From Herbiconiux sp. A18JL235 (GTDB lineage: Bacteria > Actinomycetota > Actinomycetes > Actinomycetales > Microbacteriaceae): a DNA stretch of 64,000 nucleotides. The position numbers were made by a program, and so were the translations under genes. A model generated the notes under the pieces. It ran no database searches. It saw only the letters and a list, made by a program, of their open reading frames with translations, and was not told the origin of the DNA. The stretch spans positions 248,001 to 312,000 of the forward strand of contig NZ_CP162511.1 in NCBI RefSeq assembly GCF_040939305.1, written 5' to 3'. This document shows positions 1-7,655 of the stretch, in pieces (the stretch's first letter is position 1; the number at the start of each line of letters is the position of its first letter).

Positions 1-171
1 GGTCCCGACACCTGGGTGCAGTGGCTCTACCCGTGGGACGCCGACCCTGGCAGCCACACCATCTCGGTGCGCGCCACCGACGCCTCGGGCTACACCCAGA
101 CCTCCGATGAGGCACCACCCGCCCCCGACGGTGCGACCGGGTGGGATGCCCACAGCGTGACGGTCAGCTGA
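1..171 (+). CDS. C-terminal end of a molybdopterin-dependent (sulfite-oxidase-like) oxidoreductase, partial
   Basis: Only the last 56 codons lie in the window, open at the left edge and ending in TGA. The visible protein has WVQWLYPWDADPGSH, then SVRATDASGYTQ, and ends in HSVTVS. This is typical of the Mo-co oxidoreductase dimerisation domain that closes YedY/sulfite-oxidase-family enzymes. The catalytic cofactor domain lies outside the window, so substrate and export signal cannot be judged. The gene is convergent with the YhgE/Pip gene. Family assignment rests on the C-terminal pattern alone. Confidence 0.7.
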   Translation, partial: GPDTWVQWLYPWDADPGSHTISVRATDASGYTQTSDEAPPAPDGATGWDAHSVTVS

Positions 172-259
172 CGATTGATGCGCAGAGAGCGCCCCGCGCA
201 TCCGCCGCGTCGTGCTCGCGCCGTGTCGGCGGTGCCCCGCCCGCGCATCCGATCCGGTC

Positions 260-2239
260 TCAGCCGATCAGCGACGGGCGCAGGTCGCGCAGCGTGCGGT
301 GACGGGTGAGTCGCCGCGTGCCCAGGTAGGACACCAGCAGCGCCCCGACCAGCCAGAAGAACAGGGCTCCCGCATCCGCCCCTGCCAGCGACAGGTTGCC
401 GCCGTACATGAGCTGACGGATGCCGTCGACCGCGTGACTCATCGGCAGCACCTGGTGCAGCACCTGCAAGGGCCCGGGCAGGGTCTGCCACGGGAAGGTG
501 CCGCCGGCGGTCACGAGCTGCAGCACCATGAGCACCAGCCCGAGGAACTGCCCGACGCTGCCCAGCAGGATGTTGAGCGCCAGGATGATCGTCGCGAACG
601 TGGCCGAGGTGAGCGCCATGAAGCCGAACATGCCCCACGGATGCTCGACCTGGTACCCCAGGGCGACGGTGATGATGCCGAACACGGCCGCCATCTGGAT
701 CGCCCCGAGAACCGCCGGCGTCGCCCACCCCGCGGTGGCGACCAGGAACGGCCGCTTCATCGCCGTCACCGCCCGCCGCGAGAGCGGCTTGACGATGAGG
801 AAGAGGGCGTAGATGCCGATCCAGGCGGCGAGGCTGATGAAGAACGGGGCCATGCCGGCGCCGTAGTTGCTCGCCTTGGTGACCGCGCTGGTGTCGAGGG
901 CGACCGGGTCGGAGATGGTCTGCGCAGCGGTCTCACGCTGGTCGGGGGTCTGGTTCGGCACGTCGTCGAGACCGCTGGCGAGGCCGTCGCGGAGGGTGCC
1001 GGCGCCGCTGTTCACCGTGTTCAACCCGGTGCTCAGGGCGCTGCTGCCGTCGACCAGCTGCTGCATGCCGTTGCTCAGATCGAGTGAGCCCTGGGCCACC
1101 TGCTGCAGCCCGCCGCTCAACTGCGACGACCCGTCGGCCGCCTGGGCGATGCCGTTCGTGAGCGCCGGGGCGCTGTCGGCGAGCTGCTGTGTGCCCGCGG
1201 CGAGTTGAGCGCTGCCGGCGGCGAGGGCGCCGATCTGCGCGTTCGCCTGCTGCACCTTGGCGTTGCCGTCGTCGATCGCGGTGCCGACCCGGTCGAGCTG
1301 GGCGAGCACCGCCGCCTTCTGTTCGGGCGTGAGGCTCGACGCATCCAGGATGGCGACGATGTCGGCGCGGGCGGCGGGAACCTGGTTCACAGCATCCTGA
1401 ACCGTGCCTGCCACCTCGTTCGCCGTCGCCGAGAGCTGGGCGTTGCCCGCGGCGATCTGCTGGGCGCCGTCGTTCAGCTGGTTCGCCTGGGCGGGCAGAT
1501 CGGCCGACCCGGTGCGCAGCTGCTGGAGGCCGGAGTCGAGCTGCTGGGCGCCGACGTTCGCGGTGCCCGCACCCTGTGCGAGCGAAAGCGCACCCGCCGA
1601 CGCGGTGGCGGTGCCGTCGGCGAGGGTCTTCGCGCCGTCGGCAGCGCTCGTGGTGCCGTCGGCGAGCTTCGTGGCGCCGTCGACGGCCTCGGTGAGGTTG
1701 CTGCGCACCGTGGCGAACCCGTTCAGCAGCGACAGGGCCGCCTCCTTGCCCACCCGCTCGGTGATGCTCGCCCGCACCTTCTCGGCCACCTGACCGGCGA
1801 TGGTGGTGGCGAGGAAGCTGTTCGTGTCGTTCGTGGTGAGCTCCACCACCGCCTGCTCGGGGGTGTCGCCGGCCGCCGAGGTGAGCGCCTTCGAGAAGTC
1901 GGGGCCGAGGGTCAGGATGAAGTCGAACTCGCCGTCGCGCACACCCTTCGCCGCCTCGGTGCCGCTCGTGACCTTCCAGCCCACCGACGCGTCGTCGAGC
2001 AACTGCTCCTTCACGTCGTCGCCGTAGTTCACGGCCTTGCCGTCGAGAGTGGACCCGGTGTCTTCGACGACCAGGGCAACGGGGACGTCTTTGAGGTTGC
2101 CATAGGGGTCGTTGTTGGCCCAGAGGTAGAGGCCGGCGTAGAGCACCGGGACGAGCATGAGGGCGACGAGGGCCAGGCGGGCCATGCCGGTCGCGGTGAG
2201 GCGGCGGAGTTCGGTGGCGACGAGGTGGAGGAGTTTCAT
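260..2239 (-). CDS. YhgE/Pip-family membrane protein (ABC-2-type permease-like)
   Basis: A 659-residue membrane protein. It has one N-terminal membrane segment (about residues 20-40, with the family-like VLYAGLYLWANNDPYGNLKDVPVA region beginning inside it), a long extracytoplasmic domain, and five or so hydrophobic segments from about residue 465 to the end. The middle third is full of Gly/Leu-spaced short repeats (LADGTTSAADGAKTLADG and similar) forming the heptad-like stalk typical of YhgE/Pip proteins, relatives of ABC-2 permeases and phage-infection proteins. The start ATG overlaps the stop of the upstream ABC-like gene as ATGA, so the two are translationally coupled behind the TetR gene. 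Substrate is unknown; a drug or lipid export role is inferred from the TetR context. Confidence 0.85.
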   Translation of the reverse strand: MKLLHLVATELRRLTATGMARLALVALMLVPVLYAGLYLWANNDPYGNLKDVPVALVVEDTGSTLDGKAVNYGDDVKEQLLDDASVGWKVTSGTEAAKGVRDGEFDFILTLGPDFSKALTSAAGDTPEQAVVELTTNDTNSFLATTIAGQVAEKVRASITERVGKEAALSLLNGFATVRSNLTEAVDGATKLADGTTSAADGAKTLADGTATASAGALSLAQGAGTANVGAQQLDSGLQQLRTGSADLPAQANQLNDGAQQIAAGNAQLSATANEVAGTVQDAVNQVPAARADIVAILDASSLTPEQKAAVLAQLDRVGTAIDDGNAKVQQANAQIGALAAGSAQLAAGTQQLADSAPALTNGIAQAADGSSQLSGGLQQVAQGSLDLSNGMQQLVDGSSALSTGLNTVNSGAGTLRDGLASGLDDVPNQTPDQRETAAQTISDPVALDTSAVTKASNYGAGMAPFFISLAAWIGIYALFLIVKPLSRRAVTAMKRPFLVATAGWATPAVLGAIQMAAVFGIITVALGYQVEHPWGMFGFMALTSATFATIILALNILLGSVGQFLGLVLMVLQLVTAGGTFPWQTLPGPLQVLHQVLPMSHAVDGIRQLMYGGNLSLAGADAGALFFWLVGALLVSYLGTRRLTRHRTLRDLRPSLIG

Positions 2240-3111
2240 GCGTCGGGGTCCTGGGGGTTGGGTCGCTCGGTGGTTGTGGGGGTGGCTCGGGTTGCAGGGG
2301 TTGCCCGGGGTGGCTGCGGGTGAAGGGGATGAGGGCTCTGCCCGTAGACGCCCGCCACACCGGAGCCCTCATCCCCTTCACCCGCAGCTGGCGCTGGCGT
2401 GAGGGGCACGTCCGGTAGCTGGGCCGCCGCCGAAGGGGTGGGGAGGGGGAGGGGGGTGGCGGGCTGCGCCGCCGCTACCGCGTGGGTGGGGAGGAGGGCG
2501 GCGGAGGGGGCGCCGCAGATGATGAGGAGGGGGTGGTGGCGGGAGGCGAGGTCGAGGGCGATGGTGTGCCAGTCGGTGGGGAGGCCGCCGTGGCGGTCGG
2601 GGGAGGAGAGCACGAGGGCGTCGACGCCGGGGCGGGAGAGGGCGAGCTCGGCCAGGAGGCGGATGCGGAGTGCCGGGGGTACATCACGCATCGGCAGGGA
2701 GGCGAGTTCGGCGGCCGAGCGGGTCTCAGGGGTGAGGCCCTGTTCGTGGTTGGTGTGAAGCGCATCCGTGATGGTCTGCAGGATGCTCGAGCGTCCGGTC
2801 GAGCGGCCGGAGTAGGAGAGTTCCTCGCGCAGGGCGGTCGAGAGCTTGATGTCGGCGGGCGGCTCGCTGATCTCGGGGGCGTCGACGAGCGCGACGCGTT
2901 CGCGGAGGAGCGCGGGGTCGGCCGAGCCGTCGAGCGTGATGCCGCCCGAGTCGGGAACCATGCGCCCCGAGGCGATGAGCGCGAGCACGACCGGGCGGTC
3001 GCCGGTCTCGGCCTCGACGATCGTGACCTCGCCGCTGTCGACCACGAAGCTGGTCTCGGGAAGGGGGGCGCCGTGGGAGCCCTTGCTCACGGCGATGGCT
3101 TCGATTCTCAT
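2236..3111 (-). CDS. Degenerate ABC-type ATPase-like protein lacking nucleotide-binding motifs
   Basis: 291 residues, starting at an ATG that overlaps the TetR stop as ATGA and ending in an ATGA overlap with the YhgE/Pip gene. The layout follows an ABC ATPase: a beta-rich start, then VEAETGDRPVVLALIASGR where Walker A should be, GMVPDSGGITLDG-like spacing after it, and VDALVLSSPDRHG where Walker B should be. Walker A GxxGxGKST has become ETGDRP, the LSGGQ signature is not visible, and the Walker B Asp-Glu pair has become Ser-Pro. It probably cannot hydrolyse ATP. The last 80 or so residues are low-complexity Pro/Ala-rich sequence containing a perfect 26-bp inverted repeat. It is likely a structural or regulatory partner of the YhgE/Pip protein (inference). 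Confidence 0.7.
   Translation of the reverse strand: MRIEAIAVSKGSHGAPLPETSFVVDSGEVTIVEAETGDRPVVLALIASGRMVPDSGGITLDGSADPALLRERVALVDAPEISEPPADIKLSTALREELSYSGRSTGRSSILQTITDALHTNHEQGLTPETRSAAELASLPMRDVPPALRIRLLAELALSRPGVDALVLSSPDRHGGLPTDWHTIALDLASRHHPLLIICGAPSAALLPTHAVAAAQPATPLPLPTPSAAAQLPDVPLTPAPAAGEGDEGSGVAGVYGQSPHPLHPQPPRATPATRATPTTTERPNPQDPDA
2313..2388. repeat. Perfect 26-bp inverted repeat inside a coding region
   Basis: Arms 2313-2338 and 2363-2388 are exact reverse complements around a 24-base spacer. The left arm begins GCTGCGGGTGAAGGGG. The repeat falls in the low-complexity C-terminal tail of the ABC-like gene and encodes a GEGDEGS stretch on one arm and a PHPLHPQ stretch on the other. 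It resembles mobile palindromic elements that insert in frame into protein tails. It could also form a strong mRNA hairpin just ahead of the YhgE/Pip start. Confidence 0.85.
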
Positions 3112-3788
3112 GCGGTGTGCGCCTCGGGGGTCGTCGGAGTGGAGGTCGTGGTTCGTGAAGCGGCAGGGAGGTCGAGCGAGTCGAGCAGCGCATCCGTCTC
3201 CCGCCAGGAGAGGCCGGCCACCGACAGACCCACCGACATCACGAGCCGACGCCCTGACTCCTCGTCGAGGTCGGAGCGCACCGCCTCGTCGAGCACGGCG
3301 ATGGCGGCCTCCTCGACCAGGCGGGCGATGCTCTCGACGGGGATGTCGGGGCGGAAGCATCCGTCGTCGACACCGCGTCGCACCGCGTCGCGCACGGAGC
3401 TGCGCACGGGTAGCAGGGCCTCGGCGACGGTGCGCTCGAGGGGGCCGTGAACGGCGAGCTGGGCGAGCACGCGCATCTGCTGCACCTCCTGCCAGAGGGC
3501 CGCGCCGACGAGGGCGAGATGGATGCGCGGGTCGTCGTCGTGCACGCCGGCGAGGGCTGCCGAGATGCGGGCGGCGCCGCGCGTGAGGAGCTCGGCGAGC
3601 AACTGGTCGCGCGAGGCGAAGTGGCCGTAGAGCGCGCGCCGGCTGAGGCCCGCCTCGGCGGCGACGGCGTCGAGCGACGACTCGGGGTCGCGCCGGAAGA
3701 CGGTGGCGGCCGCAGTGATGATGGCCTCGCGGTTCTCGGCGGCGTCGCGGCGCGGAGCGCGCGTGGTCTTGGGCAGAGGGGTGGGCAC
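3108..3788 (-). CDS. TetR/AcrR-family transcriptional regulator
   Basis: 226 residues with an N-terminal helix-turn-helix (about 20-65). The region EAIITAAATVFRRDPESSLD is followed by AVAAEAGLSRRALYGHFASR, the classic TetR recognition-helix pattern. The C-terminal domain is the variable ligand-binding and dimerisation part; no ligand can be named. It is the first gene of a three-gene operon with ATGA overlaps into the ABC-like gene. An 18-bp-arm palindrome lies 6 bases in front of its start, in the gap shared with the divergent acyl-CoA ligase. It therefore very probably represses itself and may control the ligase too. Confidence 0.93.
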   Translation of the reverse strand: MPTPLPKTTRAPRRDAAENREAIITAAATVFRRDPESSLDAVAAEAGLSRRALYGHFASRDQLLAELLTRGAARISAALAGVHDDDPRIHLALVGAALWQEVQQMRVLAQLAVHGPLERTVAEALLPVRSSVRDAVRRGVDDGCFRPDIPVESIARLVEEAAIAVLDEAVRSDLDEESGRRLVMSVGLSVAGLSWRETDALLDSLDLPAASRTTTSTPTTPEAHTA

Positions 3789-3794
3789 GGGACG

Positions 3795-3834
3795 ATGGTA
3801 CTAACTTGCACATCATTGTGCAAGTTAGTACCAT
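3795..3834. promoter_or_regulatory. Probable TetR operator (18-bp arms, 4-bp spacer)
   Basis: The arm ATGGTACTAACTTGCACA (3795-3812) is repeated as its exact reverse complement at 3817-3834 around TCAT. It occupies the 90-base gap between the divergent TetR and acyl-CoA-ligase genes. The AT-rich, long perfect dyad next to a tetR gene is a typical autoregulatory operator. Binding by this regulator is inferred. Confidence 0.85.
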
Positions 3835-3877
3835 GCAGATCACGAGCTCTACCTGCGTCGTGGAGCAGACTGGGAGG

Positions 3878-5569
3878 ATGAACCCGACCGAGAGCTTCAG
3901 GGTCGCCCGCGACACCCTCATCCGTCACCGCAGCGACGTCGTCACCGCCGCACAGCAGTTCGATTGGCCCGATGTGGGCCCCGCCTTCAACTGGGCGATC
4001 GACTGGTTCGACGCCGTGGCCGTGGGGAACGAGAACCTCGCCCTCTGGATCGTCGAGGAGGACGGGTCGGAGACGAAGGTCAGCTACGACCGGCTGCGCT
4101 GGCGCTCCGACGAGGTGGCCGCGTGGCTCTCGAGCGTGGGCGTCGAGCAGGGCGACCACGTGATGCTCATGCTCGGTAACCGGGTGGAGCTGTGGGAGTC
4201 GATGCTGGCGGTGATGAAGCTGGGCGCCGTCATCCTCCCGACGACCACGCTGCTGTCGCCCGCCGATCTCGCCGATCGGCTCGAGCGTGGGGAGGTCGCG
4301 CACGTGATCGCCGACGTGAGCGGGGTGGGGAAGTTCGACGAGCTGCCGGGTGGCCCCGCGACTGACGTCGGGCGCATCGTGGTGGGCGGCAGTGCCGACG
4401 GGTGGCTCTCCTACGACGACTCGCTCGAGGGGCTCGGTATCGCCCCCACCGTCACCGTCTCCTCGACCGACCCGTGCCTGATCTACTTCACCTCGGGCAC
4501 CACCTCGAAGCCGAAGATGGTCGTGCACACGCACACCTCCTATCCTGTCGGGCACCTCGCCACCCTGTTCTGGATCGGCGTGCGCCCCGGAGACGTGCAC
4601 CTCGCCATCAGCTCCCCGGGCTGGGCGAAGCACGCCTGGAGCTGCTTCTTCGCCCCCTTCAACGCCGAGGCGACGGTGTTCGTCTACAACTACGCGCGCT
4701 TCGACCCCGCAGCCCTGCGCGCGAAGCTCGACGAGGCCGGGGTGAGCACGTTCTGCGCCCCGCCGACCGTGTGGCGCATGCTCATCCAGTCCGAGCTGGG
4801 GGCGAAGCCGCGGGGGCTCCGCGAGGTGCTCTCGGCGGGGGAGCCGCTCAACCCGGGCGTCATCTCGGCGGTCGAGGAGGCCTGGGGGCTCACCATCCGT
4901 GACGGTTACGGCCAGACCGAGACGACGGCGCTCATCGCGAACCCGCCGGGCGCATCCATCGTCCCCGGTGCGATGGGCCGGCCGCTGCCGGGGGTGGCGA
5001 TCGCGATCGTCGACCCCGTGTCGGGTGAACGCGCCTCGACGGGCGAGATCTGCCTCGACCTCGGTGCCGACCCGGTGAACCTCATGGCGGGATACCACAA
5101 CGACCCCGAGCGCACGGCCACCGCGCGCGCCGACGGCTTCTTCCACACCGGAGACGTCGCGGAGCTCGCCGACGACGGCACCATCACCTTCATCGGCCGC
5201 ACCGACGACATCTTCAAGTCGTCGGACTACAAGATCTCCCCGTTCGAGGTCGAGAGCGTGCTGTTGCGGCACCCCGCGGTGGCCGAGTCTGCGGTGGTTC
5301 CGGCTCCGGATGCGACCCGCCACAGCATCGTGAAGGCCTACGTCGCCCTCGCCTCCGGGTGGGAAGCCTCGGCCGACACCGCTCGGGCGATCTTCGCGCA
5401 CGCGCGGGCCGAGCTCTCCGCCTACGAGCGGGTGCGCCGTCTGGAGTTCTTCGAGCTGCCGAAGACCATCTCGGGCAAGATCCGCCGAGTCGAGCTCCGC
5501 GACCGCGAGGAGGCCGCCTTCGCCCGTGGCGAAGACCTCCCCACCGAGTGGCGCGCCGACCGCCTCTGA
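3878..5569 (+). CDS. AMP-dependent acyl-CoA synthetase / ligase
   Basis: 563 residues. An adenylate-forming enzyme that activates a carboxylic acid to acyl-AMP and then acyl-CoA. Visible motifs are the phosphate-binding loop YFTSGTTSKPK (about 204-214), DGYGQTETT near residue 350, FHTGDVAELADDG, the hinge GRTDDIFKSSDYKISPFEVES, and the C-terminal catalytic lysine in SGKIRRVELR. The SSDYKISPFEVES form is typical of medium-chain acyl-CoA and benzoate-type ligases; the precise acid cannot be read. I take the ATG followed by NPTESFRVARD as start. The GGGAGG directly before it is too close, so an upstream in-frame GTG at 3860 or ATG at 3833 is possible. Divergent from the TetR gene. Confidence 0.88.
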   Translation: MNPTESFRVARDTLIRHRSDVVTAAQQFDWPDVGPAFNWAIDWFDAVAVGNENLALWIVEEDGSETKVSYDRLRWRSDEVAAWLSSVGVEQGDHVMLMLGNRVELWESMLAVMKLGAVILPTTTLLSPADLADRLERGEVAHVIADVSGVGKFDELPGGPATDVGRIVVGGSADGWLSYDDSLEGLGIAPTVTVSSTDPCLIYFTSGTTSKPKMVVHTHTSYPVGHLATLFWIGVRPGDVHLAISSPGWAKHAWSCFFAPFNAEATVFVYNYARFDPAALRAKLDEAGVSTFCAPPTVWRMLIQSELGAKPRGLREVLSAGEPLNPGVISAVEEAWGLTIRDGYGQTETTALIANPPGASIVPGAMGRPLPGVAIAIVDPVSGERASTGEICLDLGADPVNLMAGYHNDPERTATARADGFFHTGDVAELADDGTITFIGRTDDIFKSSDYKISPFEVESVLLRHPAVAESAVVPAPDATRHSIVKAYVALASGWEASADTARAIFAHARAELSAYERVRRLEFFELPKTISGKIRRVELRDREEAAFARGEDLPTEWRADRL

Positions 5570-5720
5570 GGCCGGCGCCACGGCTGGCGTGCCGCGTCGG
5601 CGCGGCGCCACTGCCCTGCGAGCGGGCACGAAGTGCCCCGTCGCGCGGCGTGAGGCGGCGCTTTGCGCCCATTCGATGGCGGGCGGGAACAGGCGCGGAG
5701 GTCGGGTGGTTGGGAGTGGT

Positions 5721-6911
5721 GTGAGTGACGGGATGCGGCGGGCGACCGTCGTGGTGATCGGGGCGGGGCAGGCGGGGCTCTCGGCGGCGTACCACCTGCA
5801 GCGGCGCGGATTCACGAGCGCTCTCGAGCCTGCGCCGGGCTCGAATGCCCGCACGAGCCTGCCCGCGAGCGCCGACGCCGCCCCGGAACGCACCTTCGTG
5901 GTGCTCGATGCGAACGCCGCGCCGGGTGGCGCCTGGCAGCACCGCTGGGAGTCGCTCACGATGGCGACCGTGAACGGCATCTTCGACCTGCCCGGGCTCG
6001 CCAAGCCCCCGATCGACCCGGCGGAGCCCAGCCGCACCGCCGTGCCCCGCTACTTCGCCGAGTACGAGCGGCTGAACGGGTTCCCGATCCTCCGCCCTGT
6101 GACGGTGACCGCCGTGCGCCGCGCCGACGCCGACCCGCGCGGCGACCTCGTCGTCGAGAGCTCGGCGGGCGAGTGGCGGGCGGCCCATGTCGTGAACGCG
6201 ACGGGAACGTGGACGAACCCCGTGCATCCGCTCTACCCCGGTAGCGGCACCTTCCTCGGGCGCCAGCTGCACACCGCCGACTACGTCGACCTCGAGCAGT
6301 TCCGCGGGCACCGGGTGGCGGTCGTGGGCGGCGGCATCTCGGCGGTGCAGCAGCTCGAGGAGATCTCGCGGGTGGCGACGACTGCCTGGTACACCCGGCG
6401 CGAGCCCGTCTTCCTCGACGGCGAATTCGAACCCGAGACGACCGGGCGCGACACGATCGCCCGCGTCACCGCCGATGTCGAGGCGGGCAGGCCGGCGAGC
6501 AGCGTCGTGTCGTACACCGGGCTCGGCTGGACTCCCTACACCCGCGCCGCCCGCGACCGCGGCGTGCTCGTGCGTCGCCCGATGTTCACCCGCATCGAGC
6601 CGTACGGGGTGCGCGAGGCCGACGGCAGCTTCACCTCGGTCGACACGATCGTGTGGGCGACGGGCTTCCGGGCCGCACTCGCGCACCTCGACGGGCTCGG
6701 GCTGCGCAACGAGCTCGGCGGCATCGCGATGACCGGAACCGAGACGGTGGCGGATGCGCGCATCCACCTCATCGGATTCGGCCCCTCCCAGTCGACGGTC
6801 GGTGCGAACCGCGCGGGGCGCCAGGCCGTGGCGGCGATCGTGCGCGACCTCGCGGGCGTCCGCGTCGGGGCATCCCCGCAACCCGAGACCTCTCCTAGGG
6901 TGAAGCCATGA
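5721..6911 (+). CDS. FAD-dependent NAD(P)-binding oxidoreductase (flavin monooxygenase / CzcO-like)
   Basis: 396 residues from a GTG preceded by GGGAG at good spacing; an ATG four codons later is the alternative. The N terminus has the FAD dinucleotide fold VVVIGAGQAGLSAAYHLQ. A second Rossmann motif, VAVVGGGISAVQQLEEI, sits near the middle, and the ATG-type motif IVWATGFRAAL near the C terminus. This double-Rossmann layout matches flavoprotein monooxygenases and CzcO-like flavoproteins. The stop overlaps the next gene's start as ATGA, so it is coupled to the VIT-family gene. Substrate unknown. Confidence 0.85.
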   Translation: MSDGMRRATVVVIGAGQAGLSAAYHLQRRGFTSALEPAPGSNARTSLPASADAAPERTFVVLDANAAPGGAWQHRWESLTMATVNGIFDLPGLAKPPIDPAEPSRTAVPRYFAEYERLNGFPILRPVTVTAVRRADADPRGDLVVESSAGEWRAAHVVNATGTWTNPVHPLYPGSGTFLGRQLHTADYVDLEQFRGHRVAVVGGGISAVQQLEEISRVATTAWYTRREPVFLDGEFEPETTGRDTIARVTADVEAGRPASSVVSYTGLGWTPYTRAARDRGVLVRRPMFTRIEPYGVREADGSFTSVDTIVWATGFRAALAHLDGLGLRNELGGIAMTGTETVADARIHLIGFGPSQSTVGANRAGRQAVAAIVRDLAGVRVGASPQPETSPRVKP

Positions 6912-7636
6912 CGAATGACGAAGCGACGGCCGCGCACCCCGACGAACCGCACCGGGGCGGCGTGGCGCAGCGCCTCAACTGGCTGCGGGCCGGCGTTCTC
7001 GGGGCGAACGACGGCATCGTGTCGGTCGCCGCGATCGTGGTGGGTGTGGCGGGTGCGACCACCGCGACGGGGCCCATCCTCACGGCGGGCGTCGCCGGGC
7101 TGGTCGGCGGCGCGATCTCGATGGCGCTCGGCGAGTACGTGTCCGTGAGCAGCCAGAGTGACAGCGAGCGCGCGCTCATCGCCAAGGAGAAGCAGGAGCT
7201 CCTCGACATGCCCGAGCAGGAGCTCGACGAGCTCACCGAGCTCTACCGCGCCCAGGGTCTCAGCGACCAGACCGCACGCCAGGTCGCCATCGAGCTCACC
7301 GAGAAGGATGCGCTGCGCGCCCACCTCGCCGCCGAGCTCAACATCGACCAGGACGACGTGGTGAGCCCCTGGCACGCGGCGGCGGCGTCGGCGGCGGCGT
7401 TCACGATCGGGGCCATCCTGCCGATGCTCGCCATCCTGCTGCCGCCGCCCGAGCTGCGGGTGCCGGTGACCTTCGTGGCAGTGCTGCTCGCCCTCGCGAT
7501 CACGGGCGCCGTCTCCGCCCAGATCGGCGGCAGCTCGCGCCGCCGCGCCACCCTGCGCGTCGTCATCGGCGGCGCCCTGGCGCTCGCCGCCACCTACGGC
7601 ATCGGCGCGCTCCTCGGCGCCTCGGGCGTGGTGTGA
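6908..7636 (+). CDS. VIT1/CCC1-family transporter (iron/manganese-type)
   Basis: 242 residues. The N-terminal RLNWLRAGVLGANDGIVSVAAIVVGVAGA region is diagnostic for the VIT/CCC1 family. It is followed by a second segment with AGLVGGAISMALGEYVSVSSQSD, a long charged cytosolic insert (residues about 85-150, rich in Glu/Leu and probably helical), and three C-terminal membrane helices. Family members move ferrous iron or manganese out of the cytosol. Transcribed with the flavin oxidoreductase through an ATGA overlap. Confidence 0.92.
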   Translation: MTNDEATAAHPDEPHRGGVAQRLNWLRAGVLGANDGIVSVAAIVVGVAGATTATGPILTAGVAGLVGGAISMALGEYVSVSSQSDSERALIAKEKQELLDMPEQELDELTELYRAQGLSDQTARQVAIELTEKDALRAHLAAELNIDQDDVVSPWHAAAASAAAFTIGAILPMLAILLPPPELRVPVTFVAVLLALAITGAVSAQIGGSSRRRATLRVVIGGALALAATYGIGALLGASGVV

Positions 7637-7655
7637 GCGGATCCCTCGCCCGACT

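Noticed and set aside
260..2239. Repetitive Gly/Leu/Gln region taken as a collagen-like or DNA tandem repeat
   Set aside because: The repeats are degenerate at DNA level and match the known stalk of YhgE/Pip proteins.
3239..6037. A 932-codon minus-strand open frame opposite the acyl-CoA ligase
   Set aside because: It crosses the TetR operator and parts of three real genes; composition is typical of shadow frames.
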